Source: Paenibacillus xylanexedens (GTDB lineage Bacteria; Bacillota; Bacilli; Paenibacillales; Paenibacillaceae). Taken from it: DNA of 64,000 bases. The DNA lies in assembly GCF_007676705.1 (NCBI RefSeq), contig NZ_VEBF01000004.1:248001-312000 (forward strand), read 5' to 3'. The notes under the pieces are model-generated. The model saw only the letters and a list, made by a program, of their open reading frames with translations. It did not search any database and was not told the DNA's origin. The translations under genes and the position numbers were made by a program. Shown piece by piece: positions 51,848 through 61,523 of this stretch (its first letter is position 1; each line of letters starts with the position of its first letter).

Positions 51848-54800
51848 TTGAGTAAACGATTGATATCCACGTTATTAAGTGTTCTGATGGTCTTTTCCAT
51901 TATCCTCCCAGCGGCTGGAGCCGCTCCCGCAGATTCAGCTATTCAACTTGAGAACATACCGAGTACGGCCGAAGCAAAACAATGGAGAGAGATTCTTGCA
52001 GGGCGAGAAGCAAAACTTGCCGCAGATCCATTTTTGGATAAAAGCTTGGAAGGCTTGGGTGGAGAAAACACCCGAGTTATCGTTGAACTTTCCAATAAAC
52101 CTGTTGCAGTAGCGCAAGGCGAATCAACCCTCTCAGGCAAATCTTTTACCTCCTCTATGGAAACAAAGGCTGTGACTCAAGTTGAGCAACAACAACAGTC
52201 ATTTGTACATAGCCTCACTCAGAAGAAAATCAAACATGAAGTATTGGAAGAATATGCATATGCCCTGAATGGTGTAGCGATTGAGCTTAAAGGAAACCAA
52301 GTGGGACAATTGCTTCAAATACCTGGCGTGGTCAGCGTATATCCTGACCTTGAAGTTACCATAGCGCCTGAGACAGATGAAGTGAATCCGTACATGAAAG
52401 ACACAGCGCCTTTTATTGGTGCACCTGAAGTATGGGATTTGGGTTACAAAGGAAATGGCATTAAAGTCGGCGTCATTGATACAGGCATTGACTACGAACA
52501 TCCTAATTTGCAAGAAGCCTACAAAGGTGGATGGGATTTTGTTGGAAACGACAATGATCCTTATGAAACAACATATCAAGAATGGAAAGGATCGGGCGAG
52601 CCTGAGCTTAACGAGCTTGGAAGCCCCTATTACACATCTCACGGTACGCACGTAGCGGGTACCGTTGCTGCTCGCGAAGCGGGGGACTACGGTATTGTTG
52701 GTGTTGCTCCTGAAGCAGATATCTATGCTTATCGTGTACTTGGACCGTATGGTAGTGGTCAAACCTCATGGGTACTCGGCGGAATTGATCGTTCTGTTCA
52801 AGATGGCATGGATGTAATCAATCTCTCGTTAGGTAACGCCGCCAACGACCCGAGTTATATCACTTCGGTTGCCCTTAACAATGCCATGCTGTCTGGCGTG
52901 ACAGCGGTTGTGGCAAGTGGTAACAGTGGACCCAACCGTTATACACTCGGTTCTCCAGGTGCGTCTGCAATGGCTATTACGGTAGGTAACTCTACAGGAC
53001 CTAGCCAGCTTATTACAGCTGATACTCACTTCTGGATTGGTGAGGAAGGCGAAGAGACACAACCTGAACAACAACCGGTGCCAGAGGTTGAACAATCTCC
53101 TGAACTGGGGACAGCACCTGGAACGGAAACACCAGAAGTTTCAGACCAAGGTGTACCCGCAACTGCTGATGAGGAAAGTGCAGCAGCTGTGGAGGACGCG
53201 GTTTCTGATGAAACTTTAGTTGCTGGATCAGAACAAGATGGAATTACAGCTGAAACGCCTGTCGACGCTGAAGTTCCGAATGTAGAAGAAGCTACAACGG
53301 GAGAAAATACTCCATCTGCATCACCTTCTGCACCAGTTGAAGCTTCTCCTGAAGCTACCCCTGTGGAAGAAGAGTCTGTAATTGCTCCGACTGAAGCTCC
53401 GCTGGCTATTACAGAGTCGGTCTACCGTCTGGATCTGATGGGCTGGAGCCTGTCGGCAGACCCTGAAACTGTTTTGACAGAGAAATATGAGCTTGAATAT
53501 GCAGCACTGGGTAAGCCAACTGATTTCGAAGGCAAGGATTTTACGGGTAAAGTCGCATTCGTACAGCGTGGTGAACTCGCATTTGTAGAGAAAATCGCCA
53601 ATGCCAAAGCGGCCGGAGCCGTAGCTGTTATTGTATATAACAACATTCCGGGTCCAATCGGTGTAAGTCTGGGCGATAACTTTGAACTCATTCCGACACT
53701 GAGTATGTCCAAGGAAGATGGAGATGTGATCAAAGCTGAGCTGGACGCAGGACAAGCCGTTGAAGTGAGCTTTAGTGATTTTGAACGTGCTCAAACTCCG
53801 GGCGATGAAATGAATTCATCCAGTTCACGTGGACCTGCAAAGGTAACGCTGGACATCAAACCGGATATTGTTGCACCAGGTACAAGCATTTTGTCTACGA
53901 TTCCTGCCTACGGCAAGGATGAGCCAGATGCAGATTATGCACAAGCGTATGATCGTAAATCAGGTACAAGTATGGCTACACCTCATGTAGCAGGTTTGAT
54001 TGCGTTGCTGATCGAGAAGCATCCGGACTGGACGCCATTTGATATCAAAGTTGCGCTCATGAACAATAGCAAAGTGCTGGATACGACCAAGTTTGATGTA
54101 TTCGATCAGGGTGCAGGCCGTATTCAGGCTGTGAACACCATCGACCCTGCTGCTTTTGTCAAAGTGCTTGATGTTACTCAATACACGGAGAGTGGCGCAG
54201 TTGTAGAAAAGGAAAATATCACCGGAAGCATCAACTACGGTAATTTCTTGAGTACAGATGAAAAGACGATTACCAAAACGATCAAAGTTGAAGCGCTGAA
54301 TGGTAGCGGTGGAGATTACACCGTAAATGTGAATCCGACTCGTAATGTCGCTGGTGTATCCGTTGCCGTAGACAAGAGTTCATTCACTTTGAATGGTGAG
54401 GAAGAACTTGCAGTGACAATCACCGTGCCCCGTGGGGTTACAGCGGTTACAGAAGCTCAGGGATACATTGAGTTGTCGAACGGAACCAACACCTCTACGG
54501 TGCCATATGTTGCTCATTTCAACGTTACGTTGACTGGCGTTAAATATATTGAGACGGTAAAAGGTACTGAAAAAAATCCATTCCACTATCCATTGAAGGC
54601 TGATGGTACATTGGATACGCTGAATGTTGCGATGGAATTCTATAATCCGATGACTTTCGCCCTGATTGAGATTTATGATGGTCTTAACCCTGAAGGTGGA
54701 TACTACCAGGATGGATACATTGGCTCCATTTTTGGTAACTATTTTAATTTCAATGCAAATGCAAGATATAACCTTGCTTGGGACGGCACATATGCAGATT

Positions 54801-55861
54801 ACACAACCGATGAAGTGACTGAGATTCCAGATGGTTTATACACGGTGGACATCACTACTATTGGTACAGACGGCAAAACCTATAAGGAAGACACTTCTCC
54901 ATTTTTGGTGAAAAAGACAGCTCCGGCTGTAACTGCACCAGAAGCGTTGGAGTTCAAAGAGGATGAGTCTGCTGTCCTTAACGGTAGCGTGGAAGACTTG
55001 TACTTCCGTGTAGCTCCTGCGCTTGCCAGCGGATGGGACATCACGTTTGATCCGGCCGCTTCCCTGGAAGCAACGTATGTTGTGAAAAAAGAGGATGGTT
55101 CGGTTCAAAACGAGGGTGTTTTTGAAGTACAAGCGGATGGCAGCTTCAGCCTTCCATTGGAAGGAATCGAAGCGGGTGAATATACCGTTGAACTTACGGT
55201 GAAAGACCAACAGGGACTTTCGGGTACAGCTAATACGGTACTGAAACTGGAAGCCGTGGAGACCGAACCTGAAACTCCGGCTACCAAGGCCCCAGGCACG
55301 CCTGTACTTTCTCACAATAACTGGGTGGGCAACGGCCTACCGGAAGGCTCGTATATCGTTACCATGAACCTGTGGTGGGGCGAGAACGCAACCAGCTACA
55401 AATTATATGAAGACGGGGTTTTGGTTGATACGCAGAAGTTGACTTATAACGCGCCTTCGGCGCAGTCTGCTCAGACGAAAATCACGGGCAAAACTAACGG
55501 TACGTATACGTACGTAGCGGAGCTAACTAACGACAAGGGAACAACGCGGAGTCAGACGTTGACTGTTCGGGTTACCAACGCAACGCCAGGCAAAGCGGTT
55601 CTCTCTCAGGATAACTGGGATGGCGACGGCAATTATAAGGTGACCATGAACCTGTGGTGGGGGACGAATGCTTCTGAGTATCGTCTCTATGAAAATGATA
55701 AGTTGATCGACACGCAAGAACTCCGTGCGGTTACACCACTTGCCCAAAGTGCTGTGACGACACTGTCCGGGAAAGCTTCGGGCACGTATACGTATCGAGC
55801 TGAGTTAATTAACGCAGCCGGGGTTACCAGCACAGACACGATTACGGTAAAAGTGAAGTAA
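51848..55861 (+). CDS. Large secreted subtilisin-like serine protease (S8) with PA domain
   Basis: 1337 residues starting with TTG at 51848, because AAGGAGGGG precedes it and the product then has a clean signal peptide (MSKRLISTLLSVLMVFSIIL, cut after about residue 30). Then an I9-type propeptide and the S8 domain with catalytic Asp 211 (GVIDTGIDYEHP), His 265 (SHGTHVAGTVA) and Ser 708 (GTSMATPHVAGL). Between His and Ser lies a protease-associated domain (about 520-650: GKVAFVQRGELAFVEKIANA), preceded by an acidic Pro/Glu/Ala/Thr-rich insert of about 125 residues (400-520). Fn3-like domains follow. Two C-terminal repeats of about 95 residues each contain VTMNLWWG and resemble Fn3/carbohydrate-associated modules of chitinases. 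No LPXTG anchor. Probably digests extracellular protein. Confidence 0.93.
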   Translation: MSKRLISTLLSVLMVFSIILPAAGAAPADSAIQLENIPSTAEAKQWREILAGREAKLAADPFLDKSLEGLGGENTRVIVELSNKPVAVAQGESTLSGKSFTSSMETKAVTQVEQQQQSFVHSLTQKKIKHEVLEEYAYALNGVAIELKGNQVGQLLQIPGVVSVYPDLEVTIAPETDEVNPYMKDTAPFIGAPEVWDLGYKGNGIKVGVIDTGIDYEHPNLQEAYKGGWDFVGNDNDPYETTYQEWKGSGEPELNELGSPYYTSHGTHVAGTVAAREAGDYGIVGVAPEADIYAYRVLGPYGSGQTSWVLGGIDRSVQDGMDVINLSLGNAANDPSYITSVALNNAMLSGVTAVVASGNSGPNRYTLGSPGASAMAITVGNSTGPSQLITADTHFWIGEEGEETQPEQQPVPEVEQSPELGTAPGTETPEVSDQGVPATADEESAAAVEDAVSDETLVAGSEQDGITAETPVDAEVPNVEEATTGENTPSASPSAPVEASPEATPVEEESVIAPTEAPLAITESVYRLDLMGWSLSADPETVLTEKYELEYAALGKPTDFEGKDFTGKVAFVQRGELAFVEKIANAKAAGAVAVIVYNNIPGPIGVSLGDNFELIPTLSMSKEDGDVIKAELDAGQAVEVSFSDFERAQTPGDEMNSSSSRGPAKVTLDIKPDIVAPGTSILSTIPAYGKDEPDADYAQAYDRKSGTSMATPHVAGLIALLIEKHPDWTPFDIKVALMNNSKVLDTTKFDVFDQGAGRIQAVNTIDPAAFVKVLDVTQYTESGAVVEKENITGSINYGNFLSTDEKTITKTIKVEALNGSGGDYTVNVNPTRNVAGVSVAVDKSSFTLNGEEELAVTITVPRGVTAVTEAQGYIELSNGTNTSTVPYVAHFNVTLTGVKYIETVKGTEKNPFHYPLKADGTLDTLNVAMEFYNPMTFALIEIYDGLNPEGGYYQDGYIGSIFGNYFNFNANARYNLAWDGTYADYTTDEVTEIPDGLYTVDITTIGTDGKTYKEDTSPFLVKKTAPAVTAPEALEFKEDESAVLNGSVEDLYFRVAPALASGWDITFDPAASLEATYVVKKEDGSVQNEGVFEVQADGSFSLPLEGIEAGEYTVELTVKDQQGLSGTANTVLKLEAVETEPETPATKAPGTPVLSHNNWVGNGLPEGSYIVTMNLWWGENATSYKLYEDGVLVDTQKLTYNAPSAQSAQTKITGKTNGTYTYVAELTNDKGTTRSQTLTVRVTNATPGKAVLSQDNWDGDGNYKVTMNLWWGTNASEYRLYENDKLIDTQELRAVTPLAQSAVTTLSGKASGTYTYRAELINAAGVTSTDTITVKVK

Positions 55862-55920
55862 GCTTGTCCACCCAATAAGCTGATCGTTGATTAGATTATT
55901 GAAGGAACTGTTTTTCGCAC

Positions 55921-55960
55921 AAACGGCCTCCATCCTGATTTAGCAGGATGGAGGCCGTTT
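55921..55960 (+). terminator. Bidirectional terminator
   Basis: AAACGGCCTCCATCCTG pairs perfectly with CAGGATGGAGGCCGTTT around ATTTAG, between convergent subtilase and MFS genes. Confidence 0.9.
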
Positions 55961-55998
55961 CATTTTGTTTCTTTTTTGCCACATAAATGGAAGTGTGA

Positions 55999-57228
55999 TT
56001 AACTGATTGCGCGATCTTTGCTGGCCTGGGTCCCTGCAATAAGTAACCCAATGGCAAGAATAACCTGTATCAGCAACGGAAGAGTCCATCCTTTTGTCCA
56101 GTCATGAAGCATACCGAATAGCAGAGGTCCCACGGCTGCCAGCATATATCCGTAAGACTGGGCCATACCGGACAGACTTGCAGCTTGTCTGGCATCTCTT
56201 GTGCGAAGGACGAAGAACATGGTTACCAGTCCAAACGAAGCGCCAGCGCCTATTCCTGCCAGCATGACGCCGATGGTAACGAGCGAAGGGAGTCCGCTTA
56301 ACAATAAAGCATACCCGATAATTAAAGCTGAGCACGTTAACGTGGTAAGAACACGCTGGTCTCGCGTTCTGCCGGCTAAGATCGGAACGATAAAGGTAGC
56401 TGGTACGCTGACCATTTGCATCAGGGAGAGCATCCAGCCTGCAGACGTTGCGCTGAAACCTTGCTCGGCTAGAATCTCTGGTAACCAGGTGATTGTTGTA
56501 TAGAATATTAAAGATTGCAGTCCCATAAACAGAGTAATGAACCAGGCCAAGGAAGAGGTCCGTAGACGTACAGGAGTCCCTTCGCTCTGAGAGGCTACAA
56601 ATAACATTCGCTGTCGTCCTGCGGCGATCTGGGGGAGCCACAAGAGAAGCGCCAGTATGGACAACAGGGCCCACATGCCCAGCGAAGCGCGCCATCCCAT
56701 AGATGTTGCTCCCGCTACTGGCACGCTAACCCCTGAGGCGATGGCGCCAAATATGTTCATGGATACAGAGTATAATCCGGTTACGATACCCACCCGCAAT
56801 GGAAAATCACGTTTGATCAAACTTGGCAAGAGAACGTTGCTTAATGCAATGCCGCATCCCAAAATTGCGGTTCCTGCATATAAAGCCAGGACAGAAGGGG
56901 ATAAACGTAAGGCCACCCCTAGAGTTACGATGATAATTGCGATCAGCAAGGCTGATTCGAGTCCTAAACGTTTGGCGAGACGTGGTGCAAAAGGAGAGAC
57001 TGCTGCAAAAGCGAGCAAAGGGAGCGAGGTCAGAAGCCCTGCCATCGTATGGCCAATGCCCGTATCCGAGCGGATCATCTCCACGACGGGTCCGGTTGCC
57101 GTGATCGGTGATCTCATGGTAGCGGCAATGACCATAATGCCTGCTAATAACAGGCCGAATCTTTTGGATGCCGAAGAATGTTCTCCTTCGGCAAGAATAG
57201 ATGATTGTTGCTGTATTGAAGATGGCAT
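55999..57228 (-). CDS. MFS transporter, CynX/NimT-like
   Basis: 409 residues with about 12 helices in the cytoplasmic membrane. The N-terminus RFGLLLAGIMVIAATMRSPI and TGIGHTMAGLLTSLPLLAFA fit the CynX/NimT (cyanate permease-like) branch: PVVEMIRSDTGI is the usual start of that family. AGGAGATTT precedes the ATG at 57226-57228. Substrate unknown. The upstream region runs into the tRNA-tail repeat array of the right tRNA-Arg locus, so its promoter lies close to repeat DNA. Confidence 0.88.
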   Translation of the reverse strand: MPSSIQQQSSILAEGEHSSASKRFGLLLAGIMVIAATMRSPITATGPVVEMIRSDTGIGHTMAGLLTSLPLLAFAAVSPFAPRLAKRLGLESALLIAIIIVTLGVALRLSPSVLALYAGTAILGCGIALSNVLLPSLIKRDFPLRVGIVTGLYSVSMNIFGAIASGVSVPVAGATSMGWRASLGMWALLSILALLLWLPQIAAGRQRMLFVASQSEGTPVRLRTSSLAWFITLFMGLQSLIFYTTITWLPEILAEQGFSATSAGWMLSLMQMVSVPATFIVPILAGRTRDQRVLTTLTCSALIIGYALLLSGLPSLVTIGVMLAGIGAGASFGLVTMFFVLRTRDARQAASLSGMAQSYGYMLAAVGPLLFGMLHDWTKGWTLPLLIQVILAIGLLIAGTQASKDRAIS

Positions 57229-57374
57229 GATAAAATCTCCTGTTTTCTAATAAGTTGATATGTATGGATTGTTACATTATCCACTTCACAAGCATAACAT
57301 TCTGTGTCAACATCGACCAATGAAATGAAAAATAAACCCCACAGAACGCAAGTGATCTGACGAAACATCGGGGT

Positions 57375-57822
57375 TATCATCCCCAAAACGCAAAAGAAGC
57401 TTCCCGAAGGAAGCTTTTTTAATAGGTACCGGGAGGGATGCTCTCCTTGCAGTCGAGACTGCGAAGTAGCGCTAACGAAGCGAATGCTCCGACGAACCGT
57501 TGGGGTTCTCATCCCCAGAACGCAAAAAAACTTCCCAAAGGAAGTTTTCTTTTTATACGTCCCAGGAGGGATACTCTCCTTGCAGTCGAGACTGCGAAGT
57601 AGCGCTAACGAAGCGAATGCTCCGACGAACCGTTGGGGTTCTCATCCCCAGAACGCAAAAAAAACTTCCCAAAGGAAGTTTTCTTTTTATACGTCCCAGG
57701 AGGGATACTCTCCTTGCAGTCGAGACTGCGAAGTAGTGCTAACGAAGCGAATGCTCTGACGAACCGTTGGGGTTCTCTTCCCTTGAACGCAAAAAAACTT
57801 CCCGAAGGAAGTTTTCTTTTTA
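57375..57822 (-). repeat. tRNA-tail tandem repeat array, three units (right locus)
   Basis: Reading away from the inverted tRNA-Arg, three tandem units of 131, 134 and 133 bases each hold a hairpin terminator (core CTTCC/GGAAG), a GC-rich body (GGTTCGTCGGAGCATTCGCT, GCAGTCTCGACTGC) and a copy of the tRNA 3' end TCCCTCCTGGGACGTA. The outermost unit is diverged (CCCTCCCGGTACCTA; hairpin AAGCTTCC). The array fills most of the 594-base gap between the MFS gene and the tRNA. Apparent open frames through it are artefacts. Confidence 0.88.
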
Positions 57823-57896
<74 letters not shown>

Positions 57897-58130
57897 ATGA
57901 ATTTTTTCAAGCAAAATTGATTTTATCATATGCAAACAGGAATATCAAGCATTTTATTTTAATATGTTTTTCATATATGATATTTGGCGGCAGTAACGTT
58001 TTTTTCATTATATTTAAGGTTATGTTAGAATATCAGGAGAACTCAGAAAATAGATCGACAATCGTTTTAATATATACATCTATTTATGTTGATTCCGACT
58101 GGAGATTCAGGATATAGAGGAGGTGCTCCC

Positions 58131-59063
58131 ATTAAGGAATCCACGACCCCGGAGACCGAGCACAACAACAATATTGTGCTGTTTCCTAAGACGCTGGACT
58201 ATTACCAGATTCAATTGACAGTGATGCTTGAAAATGAACGGTATGGTGAAGCGATGAAATTGCTTCACTTTTTGCTGCAATGTCAGGGACAGGAAGAACG
58301 CCATTATGATGAATGGCGGGCCTTGCTCGAATGGCTTCAGGCTGCGTTCCCTCATTATGAAGAGACCTCGCCAGCCGTTAATGAAGAACGGGAAGAGGAA
58401 GAGATCAGTGAGGAAGATATGGCGCGGCAGCACGCCCGTTTGAAGCTTGAACAGGATGATGGTTATGCAGATAAGATGCTTCGCACTGTTATGGAAGAAC
58501 CGTTGTCTGAACAGACGATGCTGGCTTTGGAGCAGCTGGCCTATCTTGATCTGCCGAAGATTGATGAGGCACTTACGAGTTGGTTAAAAGAGAAGTCGCT
58601 TCACCCTTTGCTTCAATTTCGGGTGCTGCAAACCTTGCGTCGCCGAGGCGTTCAAGGTATGATCCTGTTTACGAGAGGCGAAGAGCAGGTTGAAGTCGAG
58701 ATTGATACCGTGCCTCTTAAACCAGAGGAATTCCCGCTCCAGATCGTTCAGATTCTGGAACGAGTGGCAGATCAGACGGAGGTTCATGAACCTACGCTCT
58801 TTTATTTTGCCCAGGAGTTATGGATACAATATGTCATGGCCGTGTATGGAACTCGTGATTATGTATCCATGTTGGAAGAAAATGATTCCATGACAGATAT
58901 ATGGGCAGCAGCTCTACATATGACCGTTGCAGACAGTCTGGGTGGCTCGCATGATGAGGAAAATACTCGCTCAATGTATGCTGTGACAGGGGCAATGCGC
59001 TTTCGGCTGGAGCAGGCTTATCGTTCCATGAAGCAGTTTGTATCTGCCGGATTGGATGGTTAA
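58131..59063 (+). CDS. YsoA-like conserved protein upstream of tig
   Basis: 310 residues if translation starts at ATT 58131, which lies five bases after a near-perfect GAGGAGGTG (58117-58125). The next upstream ATG (58086) would put this ribosome site inside the gene. The protein is mostly helical with TPR-like spacing (YYQIQLTVMLENERYGEAMK, RHYDEWRALLEWLQAAF, EQTMLALEQLAYLDLPKID) and an acidic linker (NEEREEEEISEEDMA). Position immediately before tig matches Bacillus ysoA. Function unknown. An ATT start would keep expression low. Confidence 0.75.
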   Translation: MKESTTPETEHNNNIVLFPKTLDYYQIQLTVMLENERYGEAMKLLHFLLQCQGQEERHYDEWRALLEWLQAAFPHYEETSPAVNEEREEEEISEEDMARQHARLKLEQDDGYADKMLRTVMEEPLSEQTMLALEQLAYLDLPKIDEALTSWLKEKSLHPLLQFRVLQTLRRRGVQGMILFTRGEEQVEVEIDTVPLKPEEFPLQIVQILERVADQTEVHEPTLFYFAQELWIQYVMAVYGTRDYVSMLEENDSMTDIWAAALHMTVADSLGGSHDEENTRSMYAVTGAMRFRLEQAYRSMKQFVSAGLDG

Positions 59064-59108
59064 TAGAGGCCGGAAACGTTTTCCTTAAACCGTATCAAGG
59101 GATTCCCC

Positions 59109-59137
59109 TTGAAAAAGAATCTAATCTTGTTTATACT
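59109..59137 (+). promoter_or_regulatory. Strong promoter of tig
   Basis: TTGAAA (59109-59114) and TATACT (59132-59137) with a 17-base spacer, about 65 bases before the tig start codon. Confidence 0.75.
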
Positions 59138-59201
59138 AAAATGGTTATTTTGTACGTGATTGCCTACGTGAACATGTGAATTTTGGAGGGGAAAGTATAC
59201 A

Positions 59202-60542
59202 ATGAAAGCAACTTGGGAAAAGATAGAGAAGAACCTTGGGGTTCTTGAGGTTGAAGTGGATGCGGATCGTGTAACTGCAGCACTCGACAAAGCTTTTAAT
59301 AAAGTGGTAAAACAAGCAAACGTACCTGGATTCCGTAAAGGTAAAGTACCACGTTCAATCTTTGAAGCTCGTTTTGGTGTAGAGAGCCTTTATCAAGAAG
59401 CAATCGACATTTTGCTTCCTGAAGCCTATACAGAAGCAATCGACCAAACGGATATTTTCCCGGTTGATCGTCCTGACGTAGATGTTGAACAGTTCGCTAA
59501 AGGACAAACATTCAAGTTCAAAGCAAAAGTAACTGTGAAACCTGAAGTTACCCTGGGTGACTACAAAGGAATCGAAGTTGCTGTAGCAAAAGGTGAAGTA
59601 ACTGACGTAGAAGTGACTGAAGAACTTGAGCGTCTTCAACAACGTCACGCAGAACTCGTTGTAATCGACGAAGGTTCCGCTGCAAACGGCGACGTTGCAG
59701 TAATCGACTTCGACGGTTCCGTTGATGGTGTACCTTTCGAAGGTGGACAAGCTGAGCGTTATTCCCTGGAACTGGGTTCTAACACATTCATTCCTGGTTT
59801 TGAAGAGCAAGTTGTGGGTCTTTCCACAGGCGACTTCAAAGACGTAGAAGTGACTTTCCCAGAGAGCTACCATGCAGCAGAACTTGCTGGCAAACAAGCG
59901 GTATTCAAAGTGAAAATTCACGAAATCAAACGCAAACAACTTCCTGCATTGGATGATGAGTTTGCTAAAGATGTTAGCGAATTCGACACTCTGGAAGAGT
60001 ACAAAGCTGACCTGAAAACACAATTGGAAACCCGTAAAGCTGACGAAGCCAAAGCTGCTCAAGAAAATGCAGTGGTAGAAAAAGTGGCTGAGAACGCTGA
60101 AGTGGACATTCCTTCTGCAATGGTAGAGAGCGAAGTACAGAACATGATGCGTGATTTCGACAACCGTCTGCGCAACCAAGGTATGAACCTTGAAATGTTC
60201 CTGAGCTTCTCCGGCCAGACTCAAGCTGACCTGAGAGGACAAATGCAAGAAGATGCTTCCAAACGTGTTCGCAACAACCTGGTGCTTGAAGCTGTAGGTA
60301 AAGCGGAAAACATTGAAGTATCTGACGAAGAAGTGAATCAAGAACTCGAAAAAATGGCTGAATCTTACAAGCGTCCTGCTGATGAGATCCGTGGCATCCT
60401 CGAGGGTAATGGTTCCCTGGACAGCCTTCGCGATGAAGTTAAACTACGTAAAACGATTGACGTTCTTGTTGAGAACAGCACAGTTGTTGAACCGGTAGAA
60501 GCTCCAGCTGAAGAAGTTGTTGCAGAAGCTGACGGAAAATAA
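59202..60542 (+). CDS. tig: Trigger factor
   Basis: 446 residues, the normal length. Ribosome-bound chaperone that receives nascent chains. The N-terminal ribosome-binding domain ends in the loop VPGFRKGKVPRSIFEARFG near residue 44-62 (signature GFRKGK). The central FKBP-type prolyl isomerase is near 162-245 (GDVAVIDFDGSVDGVPFEG), and the C-terminal helical arms follow, ending in an acidic Glu/Ala tail. Codon use is strikingly biased to a few preferred codons (many GAA, AAA, CGT), as in highly expressed genes. ATG 59202 follows GGAGGGG. Own promoter and terminator. Confidence 0.98.
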   Translation: MKATWEKIEKNLGVLEVEVDADRVTAALDKAFNKVVKQANVPGFRKGKVPRSIFEARFGVESLYQEAIDILLPEAYTEAIDQTDIFPVDRPDVDVEQFAKGQTFKFKAKVTVKPEVTLGDYKGIEVAVAKGEVTDVEVTEELERLQQRHAELVVIDEGSAANGDVAVIDFDGSVDGVPFEGGQAERYSLELGSNTFIPGFEEQVVGLSTGDFKDVEVTFPESYHAAELAGKQAVFKVKIHEIKRKQLPALDDEFAKDVSEFDTLEEYKADLKTQLETRKADEAKAAQENAVVEKVAENAEVDIPSAMVESEVQNMMRDFDNRLRNQGMNLEMFLSFSGQTQADLRGQMQEDASKRVRNNLVLEAVGKAENIEVSDEEVNQELEKMAESYKRPADEIRGILEGNGSLDSLRDEVKLRKTIDVLVENSTVVEPVEAPAEEVVAEADGK

Positions 60543-60578
60543 GACAAGCTGTCTTGAATTAGACAGTTGAATAAATGA

Positions 60579-60613
60579 TAAGGCACGTGAGTTATTGCGT
60601 GCCTTATTTTTAA
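60579..60613 (+). terminator. Terminator after tig
   Basis: AAGGCACG / CGTGCCTT stem with an 11-base loop and a T-rich tail. The 378-base gap to clpP otherwise holds the clpP promoter. Confidence 0.8.
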
Positions 60614-60829
60614 ATTGTGACATCCATTTTATAGAAAATGAAGTAATAATATGGGTGGTTACTAATTTTATTGATCGGTGTACACCTTTCACATACCTAT
60701 GTACTTCATGCAAATAAAAAATGACAAGACGGCATAGGATGGCTCCAATTTGCACATACATAGAAAACATGGTTAAATATGATCAGGCTAAAAAGTAAAC
60801 CAACTGATGTCTGACGCCTCTTGTGAAAA

Positions 60830-60858
60830 ATGACATTGTCACAGGAAAGTGTTAGAAT
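60830..60858 (+). promoter_or_regulatory. Probable promoter of clpP
   Basis: ATGACA (60830-60835) and TAGAAT (60853-60858) with a 17-base spacer, about 60 bases before the start codon. I see no clear CtsR heptad repeat (GGTCAAA) around it. Confidence 0.5.
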
Positions 60859-60920
60859 GAATTTGGGTTTGCTTTACAGGTGGCCTATGTCTAATTACAT
60901 GTAGAAAAGAGGTTGGTCTC

Positions 60921-61511
60921 ATGAGTCTGGTGCCAATGGTTATAGAACAAACCAATCGAGGCGAGCGGTCTTACGATATATATTCGCGTTTGCTGAAGGA
61001 TCGCATTATCTTTCTAACCAGTGCGATTGATGACGATGTAGCCAATCTTGTCATAGCACAGCTTCTGTTTTTGGCAGCCGACGATCCTGAGAAGGATATC
61101 AGCTTGTACATTAATTCACCTGGTGGTTCTGTCACCGCAGGGATGGGTATATACGATACGATGCAATTTATCAAGCCGGATGTATCTACCATTTGCGTAG
61201 GGATGGCGGCAAGCATGGGCTCTTTATTGCTGACAGCTGGTGCACCCGGCAAGAGATATGCGCTGACAAACAGCGAAGTGATGATTCATCAGCCGCTTGG
61301 CGGCATTCAAGGACAGGCTGCGGATATTAAGATACACGCAGAATGGATTATTAAAACACGTCAGAAACTGAATCAAATATACGTCGATCGTACGGGTCAG
61401 TCTCTTGAGAAAATTGAGCGGGATACAGACCGTGACTTCTTCATGAGCGCTGACGAAGCCAAGGCGTACGGTATTATTGACCAGGTGCTCAGTAGACCGA
61501 TCAATTCCTAA
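60921..61511 (+). CDS. clpP: ATP-dependent Clp protease proteolytic subunit
   Basis: 196 residues, standard size. Serine protease subunit that forms two stacked heptamer rings. Catalytic residues are the Ser of GMAASMGSLLL near residue 97, the His of MIHQPLGG near 122 and the Asp of ERDTDRDFFMS near 171. The propeptide is short, as in ClpP of this phylum. GAGGTTGG precedes ATG 60921. Twelve bases separate it from clpX, so unlike the scattered arrangement in Bacillus subtilis, the protease and its unfoldase form one unit here. Confidence 0.98.
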   Translation: MSLVPMVIEQTNRGERSYDIYSRLLKDRIIFLTSAIDDDVANLVIAQLLFLAADDPEKDISLYINSPGGSVTAGMGIYDTMQFIKPDVSTICVGMAASMGSLLLTAGAPGKRYALTNSEVMIHQPLGGIQGQAADIKIHAEWIIKTRQKLNQIYVDRTGQSLEKIERDTDRDFFMSADEAKAYGIIDQVLSRPINS

Positions 61512-61523
61512 AGGGGTGGTTTC

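Noticed and set aside
57375..57822. Possible CRISPR array
   Set aside because: Units of 131-134 bases are repeated over their whole length, with no variable spacers of 30-40 bases and no cas genes.
59355..60341. 328-codon open frame antisense to tig
   Set aside because: A shadow produced by the biased codon use of the highly expressed tig gene; Phe/Cys-rich composition and no ribosome site.
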